Origin: Monodelphis domestica | Taxonomy: Eukaryota > Chordata > Mammalia > Didelphimorphia > Didelphidae | DNA length: 64,000 bases | Direction: 5' to 3' | Assembly (NCBI RefSeq): GCF_027887165.1 | Contig: NC_077229.1 | Span: 344,329,380 to 344,393,379 of the forward strand | Part shown: positions 1 to 11,165 of the stretch, piece after piece | How positions within the stretch are numbered: the stretch's first letter is position 1 | How the letters are laid out: each line of letters opens with the position of its first letter | Program-made: the position numbers and the translations under genes | The notes under the pieces: generated by a model | The model's input: the letters and a program-made list of their open reading frames with translations, nothing else | The model's database searches: none | Told to the model about the DNA's origin: nothing

Positions 1-922
1 ATCTCTGTGACTTATCTGGCTGATTAGAAGAAGAAGAAGAAAGACAGTTGTCCTCCTATCTCCCTGACTGTCTCTGCTAGTAACTGGTTGCCATTTCCCC
101 AATATCCTCCTAACCTTCATTTTAAAGAATAGGGAAACCTATCCCTCTTACCTTATCCTCCATTCTTGTCCTGTCTTCCCCAATAAAACCCTTACTTGAG
201 TTAAAGAAGAGAAACGAGTATTTTCTCTAAAGCATCATAGTTCACCCTGAGTGACTTAGAAGAAAGTTGAAGGGGAAAGGGAAGGGGAAACTGAAAGGCT
301 TCTGAAGTGGGAGGAAAAGGGAGGAAGGTAGGCAAAACTTTGATCCATTAGTCATCTAGAGAATCCATCAATATACACCTTCAGAAATTACTATCTATTA
401 CAATGGATAACCCTGAGTGGTTTCTCAGACTATTTCTCATAAGCCCCCATCTGTTGTGCTCTGCAATATCAACCAACTAATAGGCTTAACTCTTAGAAGA
501 GGCTCAGATAGGTGAACCATTATGAAATATTTCTCACAAACTAAGGATATACTCTCCCTGCTACCAACAAATTTTAAAAATATTAAAGAAATTTCCTTAA
601 GAAGGAATATACTGTCATTTGCTTAGAGTTACTGGTAGGGAAACTTGTTAAACAGAGATTTCATTTCTGGAGAACCCCTTTAAAGCTTCAGATATGCACT
701 GTAAACAGCAAAGACAGATGGGACTTAGGAAGATCACCCAATATATTAATGACAAACTTTCTAAAGTCTAGAATCATTATATTTACAATCATTCCACTCT
801 GAATTGGATCCTCATTGACCTTTGTATAGCTGATTAAAGTGCAAATCAATTTTTTATATTATTTACTCTCCTGGTACTTTCCCCCAAATTAGAATTCTTA
901 TTCCTATTCTCTCATCCATCCA
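1..922. other. no gene seen; LTR-like start
   Basis: No coding region is recognised. The first 240 bases contain a pyrimidine-rich stretch followed by an AATAAA motif near 182-188, an arrangement like the R/U5 part of a retroviral LTR cut by the window edge, but no second copy or terminal TG/CA pair is visible here to prove it. The remainder is AT-rich sequence without a feature I can name. Confidence 0.3.
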
Positions 923-923
923 C

Positions 924-924
<1 letters not shown>

Positions 925-980
<56 letters not shown>
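925..980. repeat. (CA)n microsatellite
   Basis: An almost perfect CA dinucleotide run of about 28 units, ending at an ATACAC interruption. Confidence 0.95.
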
Positions 981-986
<6 letters not shown>

Positions 987-1061
987 AACACTGTAGTACC
1001 TAATCCAAATTATAAGTGAAAGCTAAAAAATTTGAGTGAGGAGTTAAGGGTGCCACGTATC

Positions 1062-1702
1062 CAGTGGTGTCTTGACACATAAGTTTAATTTGTTCCACAG
1101 CCAAATTATAACTCAATTTGCTTGTGTATCAAATCAAATTTCCCCATTTAAATGAATGGAAATGCAATTGATTCATTCTGGCAGCAAAAAACCTTTCCAT
1201 GGAAATGTGTTTTTTCCTATCTTTCAAAATGTTTTGATAGTGTGTGAAACAAGTGTCTTTACACAGCTCCAACACACAACCTGTTGCAAATTTTTCTGGT
1301 GTGTCTTTTCAATAAACTGTTTAATTTTTTTCCCAAATGCTCAACATTTCCTTAATCTTACTTATACTGATTACCTCATCCACCTTGGGCTCCTCCCCAC
1401 CAATTTCCTGCAAAACCTCCATATGCTGCTGCTGCTGCTGCTCTAGCTCCTTTAATTCTTCCATCATCAATTCCTCACTGTGCTTCTTGAGGTAATCAAC
1501 CTCAAACAAAAGCAATTCAATACAGATGTTCCCATGGCCAGATAAACACTGATCTAAATGAGACAGCTTTGTGTTCAGCAGCCTATCTAGTGGAGAGTGA
1601 TTCAAATATTTGCTCCTGACTTTAAGCAAAAATCCCCATTGTGACTGCTCATATCTCAAATTGCTTGTGACTTAAAGTGCTCATGTTATCAAGGTACCAC
1701 TG
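1062..1702 (-). mobile_element. Tigger-like DNA transposon, internally deleted
   Basis: The two ends are inverted and begin cagtggt, followed by related sequence (cagtggtgtcttgaca on the left; cagtggtaccttgataa read inward from the right). This resembles the terminal repeats of the Tigger branch of the Tc1/mariner superfamily. The interior is only about 600 bp and keeps the 3' end of a transposase reading frame on the minus strand, so this is a non-autonomous, internally deleted copy. I could not define the expected TA target duplication cleanly at both ends. Family assignment is by recognition and was not checked against a library. Confidence 0.6.
1321..1482 (-). pseudogene. Tigger transposase C-terminal fragment
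   Basis: About 53 codons remain open to a stop at 1321. The peptide has the pattern of the acidic, Glu/Leu-rich C-terminal tail of Tigger/pogo transposases: a HSEEL start, an EELKELEQ stretch, a glutamine run from a CTG/CAG tract at 1424-1442, then EEPK and a short helix ending IWEKN. The DDE catalytic core is missing and upstream codons to about 1659 are weakly similar at best. It is a fossil inside the deleted transposon and is not expected to be expressed. Confidence 0.5.
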
Positions 1703-3216
1703 TGCATATATATACCCACAAATATACATATGAATTCATATATATTCATATATAGCCCCATATTATATATGAGGGAGCTGCCCATGTTCACATAGATAGT
1801 AATTTAGGGCTTGAATCCAAGTATTTAAATCAAGTGCTTTCTCAAATAATTCCATTGATTCTCTTAATATCAATATATTCTTCATTAAAGTCATCAGACC
1901 TGGATATTGTACTATATAATAAATAAAATTAAATTGTTAAAAAAAAAACCTACATTTGACATGCATAATAATTTACTTTTTAGAAGAGAATGGAAAGGGG
2001 AATGCATACCACAAAGAATCTCTCTCTCTCTCTGACTTTCTTTGTTTCCATCTCTCTTTTTTTCTATCATTTCCTCCTCTCTCTTTAACCCTTCTTCTTT
2101 TCTCTCCTTCTCACTCTATTCTTTCCTTTTATTTCTATCCTAGATTCTGGTTTTCTACAAAAGACAAACATTCCACAGCTAGGCAGTTCTAGTGTGTATG
2201 ATTTTTAACTTTCTGGCCTGCACAAGAAATATTTACTTGGATTAGCCAGAGACCCGAGCTCCTACACTTGTCTGATCACAGGTGAAACAGGTAGTATATG
2301 TGGATGGAGACAACACAAGATGATGCTCCTTCTCTGTCCTTTTATGCTACTCCCATGCTTGATCTGACTACAAGAGAGACTAAGAACAGAAATGATTCAC
2401 CAACTGGTACTGTAGTATACGTCATATGGATTACAATGGCAAATCATAGAATTATATCCTATAAATAAAAAGGCATTTCAATTAAATTACCTGTTCTTTT
2501 ATTCTTTTATGAAATGTCAAAATTTTATGAGTCCAACTATGAGGTAGCGTTGGTAATTTGATCTCTCAAAACAAGTAATTATTTGTCAGAGAGAAAACAT
2601 TCATTTCTCCATTTCTTATCCTGTAATATGTGTGCTTGTTACATAAATAAAATGTACTGCAATAAGAAGAGCATGTAAGCTTTATGAACCTGGAGTTCCC
2701 TGGGTGTGAGAAACACAAACCTGCTTTTGATGCTTGTTTCCACCATAAGTTGTCATATGTACCCCTTGGGGTTAGGTGGAGTGTCTAACCACTAGTGGTT
2801 GACCCTGTTTGGTACTTATTATTGAAGAAGATCAGGGATCAAATGTCCAGGAGCATCCCCTGGTGGTTGAACAAGACCTCTTTTCCCTATTGTCTGAGGG
2901 AGAAAACTCAAGAATTTAAAATTCTTCATAGGAAGTCTCTATCCTTCCTTTCCAGACTTATTTTTCCTTATTCCCCTTAATGAACCACACTCTGTGCAAG
3001 TCACACTGGTCAAAGTGATGTCAGCATTCCCTCCTTCCACTTCAATGCCTTTATATTGATTGGTTGTCCCCTATGCCAAAAAGGATATTCTCTCATTTCT
3101 ACTTCTTAAAATCTCAAATTACTTTCAAGGCTCAATTCATGTACCACTTCAAATGCAGAGTCTTTCTTTATATTTTGTGGCTTTGCTTAGTCCTAATCTA
3201 CTTTTCATGAATCTAT
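1703..3216. other. no gene seen; TC-rich tract and small palindrome
   Basis: No supported coding region. A pyrimidine-rich stretch at about 2020-2145 produces a low-complexity open frame that is not a gene. A perfect 14-bp palindrome, aaccactagtggtt, lies at 2787-2800. Otherwise the sequence is AT-rich and anonymous. Confidence 0.5.
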
Positions 3217-3417
3217 TTGGGGTTTTCTTGGCAAAGATACTTGAGTCATTTTTCATTTCCTTGTCTAGCTCATTTTATAGATGAGGAAACTGAGTCAAAC
3301 AGGGTTAAGTGACTTGACTAGAGTCACACAGTTATGCAAGGATCTGAGGTAAAGATCTGAAATTAGATCCCCCTAATTTTTGGACCCATACTCAATCCAC
3401 TATACCATCTAATTTTT
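3217..3417 (-). mobile_element. tRNA-derived SINE with 'tctttgccaag' tail
   Basis: Read on the minus strand this shows the body of a marsupial SINE family whose tail ends in a ctttgccaagaaaacccc-like motif. On the plus strand that appears as ttttcttggcaaagatac at the left end, followed by the gaggaaactgag block typical of MIR/CORE-type SINEs. Confidence 0.7.
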
Positions 3418-4318
3418 ATGTTTACCCCTCTTAGTTACTTAATGCTTTCTTCATCAAATTATACTGTATTTATTTCTCAGCAGGTGTACTGTTTACAACA
3501 ATAATGTCCCAGAGGCATTGAATGGTTTTAAATTTTATCTTTGTTCCCCCTGAGTTTAACACAGATTAGGCTTAATAAAAACTAATATAACTTATTAATT
3601 GAGCTTAACAAATATTTGAGAGAGGTGAATTGATTTGGCCAGTCACAGTTAATAATAATAATTTAGTATTAATAAAAATGACAATCCTACCCAAATTAAT
3701 TTACTTATCCAGTGCCATACCTATCAAAATACTGAAAAACATTTTTTACTGAATTAGAAAAAAATCATAACAAAGTTCATTTGGAAGAACAAAAGATCAA
3801 GAATATCAAGGGAAATAATGAAACAATGAAAAAAATGTGAAGGAGGTACCAGGTCTTAAACTGTACTATAAAGCAGTGTTATCTAAACAATATGGTAAGA
3901 GACAGAAGGGAGGATCAGAGGAATAGACTTGGGGTAAGTGACCTCAGCAAATTACTGTTCAATAAATCCAAAGACCCCAGCTTTTGGGACAAAAACTCAC
4001 TATTTGACAAAAACTGCTGGGAAAATTGGAAAACAATATGGGAGAGATTAGGTTTAGATCAACATCTCACACCCTACACCAAAATAAATTCAGAATGGGT
4101 GAATGACAAATATAAAGAAGGAAGCTATAAGTAAATTAGGTGAATATAGAATAGTATAGCTGTTAAATCTATGGGAAAGAAAAGATTTTAAGGCCAAGCA
4201 AGATATAGAGAATACTACAAAATACTACAAAAAAAAATAATTTTGATTACATTAAATTAAAAAGGTTTTGTACGAACAAAACCAATGCAACCAAAATTAG
4301 AAGAGAAGCAACAAATTG

Positions 4319-4328
4319 GGGGGGGGGG
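4319..4328. repeat. G homopolymer inside L1
   Basis: A run of about ten G residues within the decayed L1 ORF2 sequence. Confidence 0.8.
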
Positions 4329-5311
4329 AATCTTTATAACAAAAACATCTGACAAAGGTCTAATTATTCAAATTTATTAGGAGCTAAATCAATTATACAA
4401 AAAATCAAGCCATTCCCCAATTGATAGGTGGGCAAGGGACATGAATAGGCAATTTTCAGATAAAGAAATCAAAACTATCAATAAGCATATGAAAAAGTGT
4501 TCTAAATCTCTTATAATCAGAGAAATGCAAATCAAAACAACACTGAGATACCACCTTGAACCTAGCAGATTAACTAAAATGACAGCAAAGGAAAGTAATG
4601 AGTGTTGGAGGGGATGTGGCAAAATTGAGACATTAATGCCTTGCTAGTGGAGTTGTGAATTAATCCAACCATTCTGGATGGCAATTTGGAACTATGCCCA
4701 AAGGGAATTAAAAGACTGCCTGCCCTTTGATCCAGCCATACCACTGCTGGGCTTATACCCCAAAGAGATCATAAGGAAAAAGACTTGTACAAAAATATTT
4801 ATAGCCACTCGCGTTGTGGTGGCAAAAAAAAAAATGGAAAATGAGGGGATACCCTTCAATTGGGGAATGACTGAACAAATTGTGGTATCTATGGGTGATG
4901 GAATACTATTGTTCTAAAAGGAATAATGAACTGGACAAATTCCATATGAACTAGAATGACCTCCAGGAATTGATGCAGAGTAAAAGGAGCAGAACCAGGA
5001 GAACATTATACACAGAGACTGATTCACTGTGGTACAATCAAATGTAATGGACGTCTCTACTAGCAGCAATGCAATGATCCAGGACAATTCTGAGGGACTT
5101 ATGCAAAAGAACACTATTCATATCCAGAAAAATAACTGTGGGAGTATAAATGCAGAAGAAAAACAACAGCTTGATCACATGAGTCGATGGGGATATGATT
5201 AGGGGCATAGACTCTAAACAATAACCCTAGTGCAAATACTAATAATATGGAAATAGGTCTTGATCAATGACACATGTAAACCCAGTAGAATTGTTCATTG
5301 ACTATGGGAGA

Positions 5312-5946
5312 TGTGAGGAAGAGATTATAACACCAGTGAGATTGGCAAACAAATGCAAGGAAATGGGATGTTAAATGAAGTGTCAATCATCAAGAGAGAA
5401 GGAAGGGGGGGGAAAGAATCTGAGGAGAAGAAGGCAGTTGGAAAGCCAGCAGCTGAAGAAAATCACTTCTGCCTTGGGAGACCTGGAAGAAGGTTGATAG
5501 ACAGGCTTGCTCTGGATTCCTGACTATTCATTGACTCAATATTGAAAAGAGTGAAGCTTAACTCTGAAGAACAGCTTAGCTCTGAAGAGCCTTTTCAGTT
5601 CATCAATGATATCTCCTCTAAGACACTTAATTTCATTTCCCCTATATTGAACTTCATAGGAGGATAGGAAGACCTGATATTCCCTCTCTCCTTCTCCCAT
5701 TTCCCTAAATTCCCTTTTTCAAGAATAAATCCCTTTTTCAGAAAAGAGCTATAGTGTGAGATTAGGCTTTTGAAACTAATAACTTACCATCTGAGGAGAG
5801 CTGTTAGGATCAACTATGAGAGGAACAGGAACTGAGGTGGGAGGGAAGGAGTGCAGATCCCAGCCTTTCCTCTATCTTATTTCCTGGTGCTATTGCCCCA
5901 ATTCATATCTACTACCCTAAATATCTTAAAGGGAGCATCTATTACA
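5312..5946 (+). mobile_element. solo LTR inserted in the L1 3' UTR
   Basis: The L1 3' UTR is continuous on both sides (ctatgggag before, ggttgggag and gaacatgac after), when compared with the copy at 41.3-41.5 kb. The 635-bp insert starts TGTGAGGAAG and ends ATTACA, matching the TG...CA ends of an LTR. It carries AATAAA near 5724 after a pyrimidine-rich block. Flanking tetranucleotides are gaga and gagg, a plausible mutated 4-bp target duplication. No internal retroviral sequence remains, so it looks like a product of LTR-LTR recombination. Confidence 0.55.
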
Positions 5947-6304
5947 GAGGGGGTTGGGAGAAGGGGAAAGAAAGAACATGACTCATGTAACTATGGAAAA
6001 ATCTTCTTAATTAATTAATTAAACTCAGTGAAGATTTTAAAAAATGTATTATATGCCAAGCATTTTGCTGGGTCACATAGTTATGTACTAGATTCAAATC
6101 CAAGTCTCCTGACTTTAATACAATGGCTTTCCACTATACCAAATTGAGTTAGGGAGAGCATTTATCCATAGAGGAAACACAGAATTCAGTGGGCAGAGAT
6201 GGTGAGGAAGAAGCTCATGGGGCTAAGTTGTTCTAAAGTTTCATTTAGATGATGCTTCCACAGACAAGGCTCCCAAGTAAAGAACATCCCATTGATTTAC
6301 TGGG

Positions 6305-6430
6305 TGGTATCATGTCAACTTTGCATAACATAGTGTTCATTAGTTCTTAAGAGTTTCCTTGTTTTTTTTTTTAATATCTTTGTCATACCACCTGATTATA
6401 TGCTATTATTGACATTTTTTTCTATACCTA
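6305..6430. repeat. unclassified repeat, copy 1
   Basis: A block of about 100-125 bp (tagtgttcattagttcttaa followed by gagtttcc, a T-run and tttgtcataccacctgatt) that recurs at 7335-7460 in the same orientation. It matches no family I recognise. Confidence 0.6.
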
Positions 6431-6798
6431 GATAGCCAAGAAATTTTCTTCTTAGTTTTGCTATAACTATGTGCCATGATCATGTTTCAGCTATAGTTCA
6501 ATACTGAAGTTATACCCAAGCCTGAAGAAACAGATGATTTCTATAGGATCCACAGAGTTTCTTATGATAGTAAGAGTATAATGGGCTGGCACTTTTTTTT
6601 TTTGCTTGTATCTGCTCTTAACCAAATACTCTTAATGCCCATCACTATTAATACCTAGCCAAGCTATTCCTCCTCTCCCTTCACCTTTTACATTTGTCTT
6701 TTCAATGTCTAAATACCTGGGTTTCATGATGATTATATTCTAACCCACCAAGTATTTATACTGGGAAGGTACCCAATGTAAGTAGATAATTACGTATA

Positions 6799-6823
6799 TA
6801 TGTGTGTGTGTGTGTGTGTGTGT
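6799..6823. repeat. (TG)n microsatellite
   Basis: About 12 TG units next to ATAT-rich sequence. The run produces a meaningless Cys-Val-rich open frame. Confidence 0.9.
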
Positions 6824-7334
6824 ATTACACATATACCAACACACATATTCTAAGTTTTCAAAGTAGTCTCATTAACGCCTTTTATTTATACATCACAGTT
6901 ATGTCTGGATATTTCTTACCTCCTGCATCTTCTCCCACCCTCTCATTTACCCCTATAAGCAAACCTACTAACACAATCTATGCAATGTTCCATATTATCA
7001 TAGGACCCTACTTCTCCATGGTAGAGAATACATCAAATACATTTCTTTGTTTATATTCTAGAGTCAGATTGTTATTTATTATAATGTAATACTTGACTCT
7101 ATTTTAATGTTCTTTTCAATTATATTATTGTAGTTATGATGAATATTGTTATTCTGGTTCTGCTTATTTCATTGTTTCAGTGTACATATCTTCCTATGCT
7201 TCTCTGAATTTTTCGTATTTATTATTTCCTAAGATACAGTAAAATTCCATCATATTCATTTACTAAATTCCCTTTAGCAGATGGACTAAACAAAGTTGGG
7301 GGTAACTAACTGATGGAGCAGAAGCCTGTTGGTA

Positions 7335-7460
7335 AGTTAGGGGAATATCAGCTTTATATAGCTTAGTGTTCAGTAGTTCTTAAGAGTTTCCTTATTTTTT
7401 TTTATATCTTTTGTCATACCACCTGATTCCATGTCATTACTGACATTTTTTTCTCTGCCC
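7335..7460. repeat. unclassified repeat, copy 2
   Basis: Second copy of the block at 6305-6430. The best-conserved part is about 7363-7458, with a few substitutions and a shorter T-run. It sits inside the insertion that splits the old L1. Confidence 0.6.
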
Positions 7461-7471
7461 CAGCATGTGAA

Positions 7472-7755
7472 GACTTCTCCTGGTGGAATGAGCAGATGAG
7501 AATAATTTGTTCCAATGGCCATGAAGGCAGCTGAAGCTATGGAGTACTTAGAGCTTGGTCAGACAACAAAAGTACTAAGGTCATCCACTGAATCCTGGTC
7601 ATTAACAGGACTTGTCTTGTCACTGAACTTCTGATAACTCTAGAAGAGAGAATAAAGCTGATGACTTTGTGTAATTGTGTCTCCCTTAAATCCAATTCAT
7701 GCAGAAGTCAAGGTAACACCCTTTGGTGTCATTGGTTCTCTTTCAAAATGAAAGA
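7472..7755 (+). mobile_element. RTE-tailed SINE
   Basis: It resembles the marsupial SINE whose 3' end is shared with an RTE-type LINE. The body includes gaatgagcagatgagaataa, ccatgaaggcagctgaagct and ggtcatccactgaatcctgg, and the tail is tgtcattggttctctttcaaaatgaaagacaaac-like. The tail similarity is the reason for the RTE assignment; the exact family name is not certain. Confidence 0.6.
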
Positions 7756-8120
7756 CAAACAGCTAAATTTATTTACCCATTTCTCTATCAATGGTCGCCT
7801 GCTATACTTTTAGTTCTCTGCTACCATAAGGATTGTTCTTATTGTTATACTATCTTTGAGATTTTTGCCTCTTTCTTTGCCTTTTCTGGGGCATATTTTG
7901 ATCAGGAAAATCTCTGGGTCAAGAGATGTGAATAAATTAGGCATTGATACATATATAAATTTCTATATACATTCAAATTATCTTCCAAAATAGGTAGACC
8001 AATTCACAGCTCTACCAACAGTGCTTGAATGAGCCTTATTTTTTTTCACAACTTCTCCAACACTGACTATTCCCATTTTTTTATATTGTTATTTAGTATC
8101 AAGTGAAACCTTAGAATTAT

Positions 8121-8700
8121 TTGGAATAGAAGAGATTTTCATTCATATATTTTAATTTTTTCATCTCATATTTCTTAATTGGTGCCTAGGCTCTGTCCCC
8201 AGCCCCATAAAACCACATCATATGAAAAATATTTTTAAACAGTTTATTAAAGTTAAATGATTCCTGTTTTCTAAGATTCAGGGCTCAGGTTCTACTACCT
8301 CTCTGACCTGCAAGAAAAAAATGTTTTCTTCATGTGATGAGACTTTATGTTGTTTGTTCATTTTCATTCTTTGTATCCTTTATCTGGTTGAATACCTGCC
8401 TTCTCTCCCTGGATTTCAAATTTCTTTAGTACAGAAATAGTCTTTGTTCTATGTAACTGTACTATGTAACATACACACATCTATATATAGCATATAGATC
8501 CAATAAATGTCTATTGACACTATCCTATTGAATTTATATAAAATATGCCAGAGGCACATATATTTCAAGGGCTATTCTAATAGCCATATCCACTCAAGGA
8601 GATTTTTCCTTATTGTCACTAGTATTGTTCACTTCCATCCTCATTTCATTCTCAATAACTTCCCTTCCTCCCAAGCCTCTAGGAGACAAGAGTTCTAGGT
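8121..8700. other. no gene; L2 tail at about 8390-8515
   Basis: No coding region. The part at about 8390-8515 resembles the 3' end of an L2 LINE on the plus strand (an aaatttctttagtacagaaa-type block leading to ccaataaatgtctattga). Confidence 0.45.
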
Positions 8701-8738
8701 CTTTGCCATTGTGACTTGCCTGAGTAGAAAGACATGAA

Positions 8739-8815
8739 AACAGACAGACAGACAGACACAGAAAGAGAAAGGAGAGAGAGCTATAGAAAGAGAGACCCAG
8801 AGAGAGAGAGAGAAT
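8739..8815. repeat. (GACA)n and GA-rich simple repeat
   Basis: Tandem acag/gaca units at 8739-8757, followed by imperfect GA repeats to about 8815. Confidence 0.85.
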
Positions 8816-9037
8816 GCCAAATGTGAAGATACTTTTTTTCAGTGAAGAGTTCCATGCCTCTCTGCTTGCTTATGTCAGTATTCCTAGGGAAAATGAATTG
8901 AGAAATGAGAGACTTTCTCTCTCCCAAGATTTAGCCACATTTGTGGAAATGAGTAACCATTTATGATTGTGATTGTTCAAAAGAGATCTTACAAGCACTT
9001 TATAAAGTCTCTATGATATCTTTCAAGGAACACTGGT

Positions 9038-9243
9038 AGAGGGAGCAGCTAGATGGTTCAATGGATTGAGATCCGGGCCTAGAGATGGGACATCATGGGT
9101 TCAAATCTGGATTCAGACACTTTCTAGCTGTGTGACCCTGGGCAAGTCACTTAAAACCCCATTACCTAGCCCTTACCACTCTTCTGCCTTAGAACCAATA
9201 AATGGTATTGATTCTAAGAAGGAAGGTAAGAGTTAAAAAAAAA
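9038..9243 (+). mobile_element. marsupial tRNA-derived SINE with TSD
   Basis: A full-length SINE of the family starting g(g)ggcagctaggtggctcag, with a B-box-like gggttcaaatctgg, a gtgtgaccctgggcaagtca block and an A-rich tail. The 9-bp duplication aacactggt flanks it at 9029-9037 and 9244-9252. Confidence 0.9.
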
Positions 9244-9244
9244 A

Positions 9245-10900
9245 ACACTGGTCAAAAGTGTTATAATGTCCACCAGTTTGAATTTTTTTTTCTTATCTGC
9301 TAAAAATAATTGAAAGAATATTGAAAATTTAAACTTCTTATATAATTTAACTTCCCTATTACATTATATAGTTTAACTTTCCTACTCCCCTTAAAGGCTG
9401 GAGGAGGAACATAGCCTCTTATATACATCACTAAGGCTTCAACCCATGTATTAGTTTCCTTTGTAGCATATAAGTGTTTTTAGTAGTATTGTGTTTACTT
9501 TTTCAAGTCAGCCACAGAACACAATTAATTCAGAGTAAAAAGTAGCAATGAAATAGCATGGTAAAAAAAAGTAACAAAAAACATTTCCCCTCACAAACCT
9601 AGTACACACTCTCCCACTCTCTGGGATGGTGTGGTGGGGTGTGGTGGGGTACCCACACCATCTCTGGACAGTCAGCATAGATGAAAAATGTCTGGAACTA
9701 ATACATATAAGGACTACACATGACTAGAACACAAACATGTAAAGTCATATATCTAAGGAACATGTGTAACCAAGACTCAGGTATGGAGGGGCAACATCTA
9801 CCAACAAGGATGTGAAGTCATCAGTGTTTTCTAGGATTGCCATCATTTTTCACCTTCTGGATTTGCTCCTTCCTTGGGGACTGGTCTAGAGCCTTAAATA
9901 TGCTACACTGGTCTGACATGTTATGCTGTCCTTAGAAAATATGTAGTCTCTCTCTGCCAGATATGTAGTTGATAAATCTGCTGGATGTGTAGGCTTGGCA
10001 GATAGTGTCTGCAGGATGCTGCTCTCTGCTGGCTTCATCTGGTCACTGCTTAATGTTGCTTAATCCTGAAGGACCAGTGCTTTCTGCTGGTCCCTGCAAG
10101 ACATAACTTTAGTGGGCATGTAGTTCTGGAGCTTCTTGGGGCTTGCAGCTTGGGTCTCAGCTGGAGACCTCAATTATGGTACCCAATTCTACCATATAAG
10201 TGAAAGAGTGGGTTATACCTGCTTTTTTCCCCACTGAAAGTCCAGGAAATACATTTTGGATTCCTTTAGAAAGGTCAAATCCCAACATACTCACTCATCA
10301 GACTTTGGAAGAATAGTGGCAGCTGGCTAAGGAAACAGGCAAATACAGGTCCAAGTGGCAACTGGCAGGGGTCAGTGTTCAAAGATATAAGCCCCAGTAT
10401 CAGCAGAGAGCAGAGGGTAGTAGAAACATGGGTCCCAGTGATAGCAGACAACAGCAGGTAGAGAAGTAGACCCCAGTAGCAACAAACAACAGTGGGCAGT
10501 GGAGAGAGATGTGGACCTCAGCAATAATGGACTGCACCAATTTGGCATCATTTACCGGACAGACTTGTTCATTTAGATTCAGTGCTCTTATAGGTCTTTC
10601 AAGAAATTTGCCACACAATTTCTTTTATTTTGGCTTGTTTCTATCCTACTTTTTCTCTTCCTTCTTTTATATTCCCTATATGAGGCTTTTTGAATAACAG
10701 AGGTCAGGGTTGACCAGTAACAACTTTAAAGTAATTTAAGTGGTTGAAAGATCTATAGAAAACCTTAAGGACAAGAGCTGAGATGAGGTAAAAAGCAAAT
10801 GTCCTAACCCCTCCAAAAATGTTGTTTCTTTAGTGTTTCCTTAAAAGGTATCTTTGGCTTAATCAACAAATATTTATTAAATAACTAATATAATGGTAAC
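9245..10900. other. no gene seen; possibly old LTR-retroelement debris
   Basis: No supported exon. A short hairpin is formed by gatggtgtgg and ccacaccatc near 9624-9662. The 9.4-10.6 kb segment has the mixed GC-richer texture of an LTR retroelement, but no paired LTR or domain could be identified. Confidence 0.3.
10393..10520. repeat. degenerate tandem repeat, period about 40 bp
   Basis: Three to four imperfect units each begin c(c/t)cag and contain a gcag(a/c)aac-type core, at about 10393, 10434, 10472 and 10516. Confidence 0.5.
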
Positions 10901-11165
10901 AATAATAGTTGTCATCATCACAGTAGTAACTAGTATATTTACAGTGCTTTAAGGTTAACAAAGTATGTTACAAATATTATCTCATTTTATCCTCACAACA
11001 ACCCTAAGACATAGGTGCCACTATTATTCCCATTTTATAGATAAGGAAACTGAGACAGACAGAGGTTAAGTGATTTTGCTTAGGGTCACACAGCAAGTAA
11101 GAGTCTAAGGCTAGATTTGAAATCACGTCTTCCTGACTCCAGGCCCACCTCTCTATTCTGTACCC
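10900..11165 (-). mobile_element. MIR/CORE SINE
   Basis: Reverse complement of a MIR-type element: atctcattttatcctcacaa, then gataaggaaactgagacaga and gggtcacacagcaagtaaga, in the expected order. Confidence 0.8.

Larger units (their letters stand above)
3676..6035 (+). mobile_element. L1 LINE, 3' portion (ORF2 end and 3' UTR)
   Basis: A 5'-truncated L1 starting inside ORF2. Translated blocks such as TIWERLGLDQHLTPYTKIN near 4048 and the PFDPAIPLLGLYPKEI block near 4735 are typical of the C-terminal part of L1 ORF2. The frame is broken by several stops and shifts, so it is inactive. The 3' UTR runs to about 5311, is interrupted by a solo LTR, and resumes to the terminal aattaattaattaaa at about 6008-6025. 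The same 3' end recurs at 11.7-12.1 kb and 41.3-41.5 kb in this window. Confidence 0.85.
6835..8120 (-). mobile_element. old L1 LINE, interrupted
   Basis: Two segments (about 6835-7268 and 7756-8120) read on the plus strand as the reverse complement of L1 ORF2 C-terminal sequence: ttctggttctgcttatttca, the block around aaattccatcatattcattta, and later cacagctctaccaacagtgc. They fit a single old L1 split by the insertion at about 7270-7755. No open frame survives. Confidence 0.65.

Noticed and set aside
2787..2800. 14-bp perfect palindrome as a regulatory operator
   Set aside because: Short palindromes occur by chance at this scale and no gene is nearby.
9038..9243. tRNA-like box A and box B sequences
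   Set aside because: They belong to a tRNA-derived SINE with a target duplication and A-tail. The same applies to all similar blocks here, and no standalone tRNA was found.
10393..10520. Spaced repeats resembling a CRISPR array
   Set aside because: The units are degenerate and contiguous, without uniform spacers, and the genome is vertebrate.
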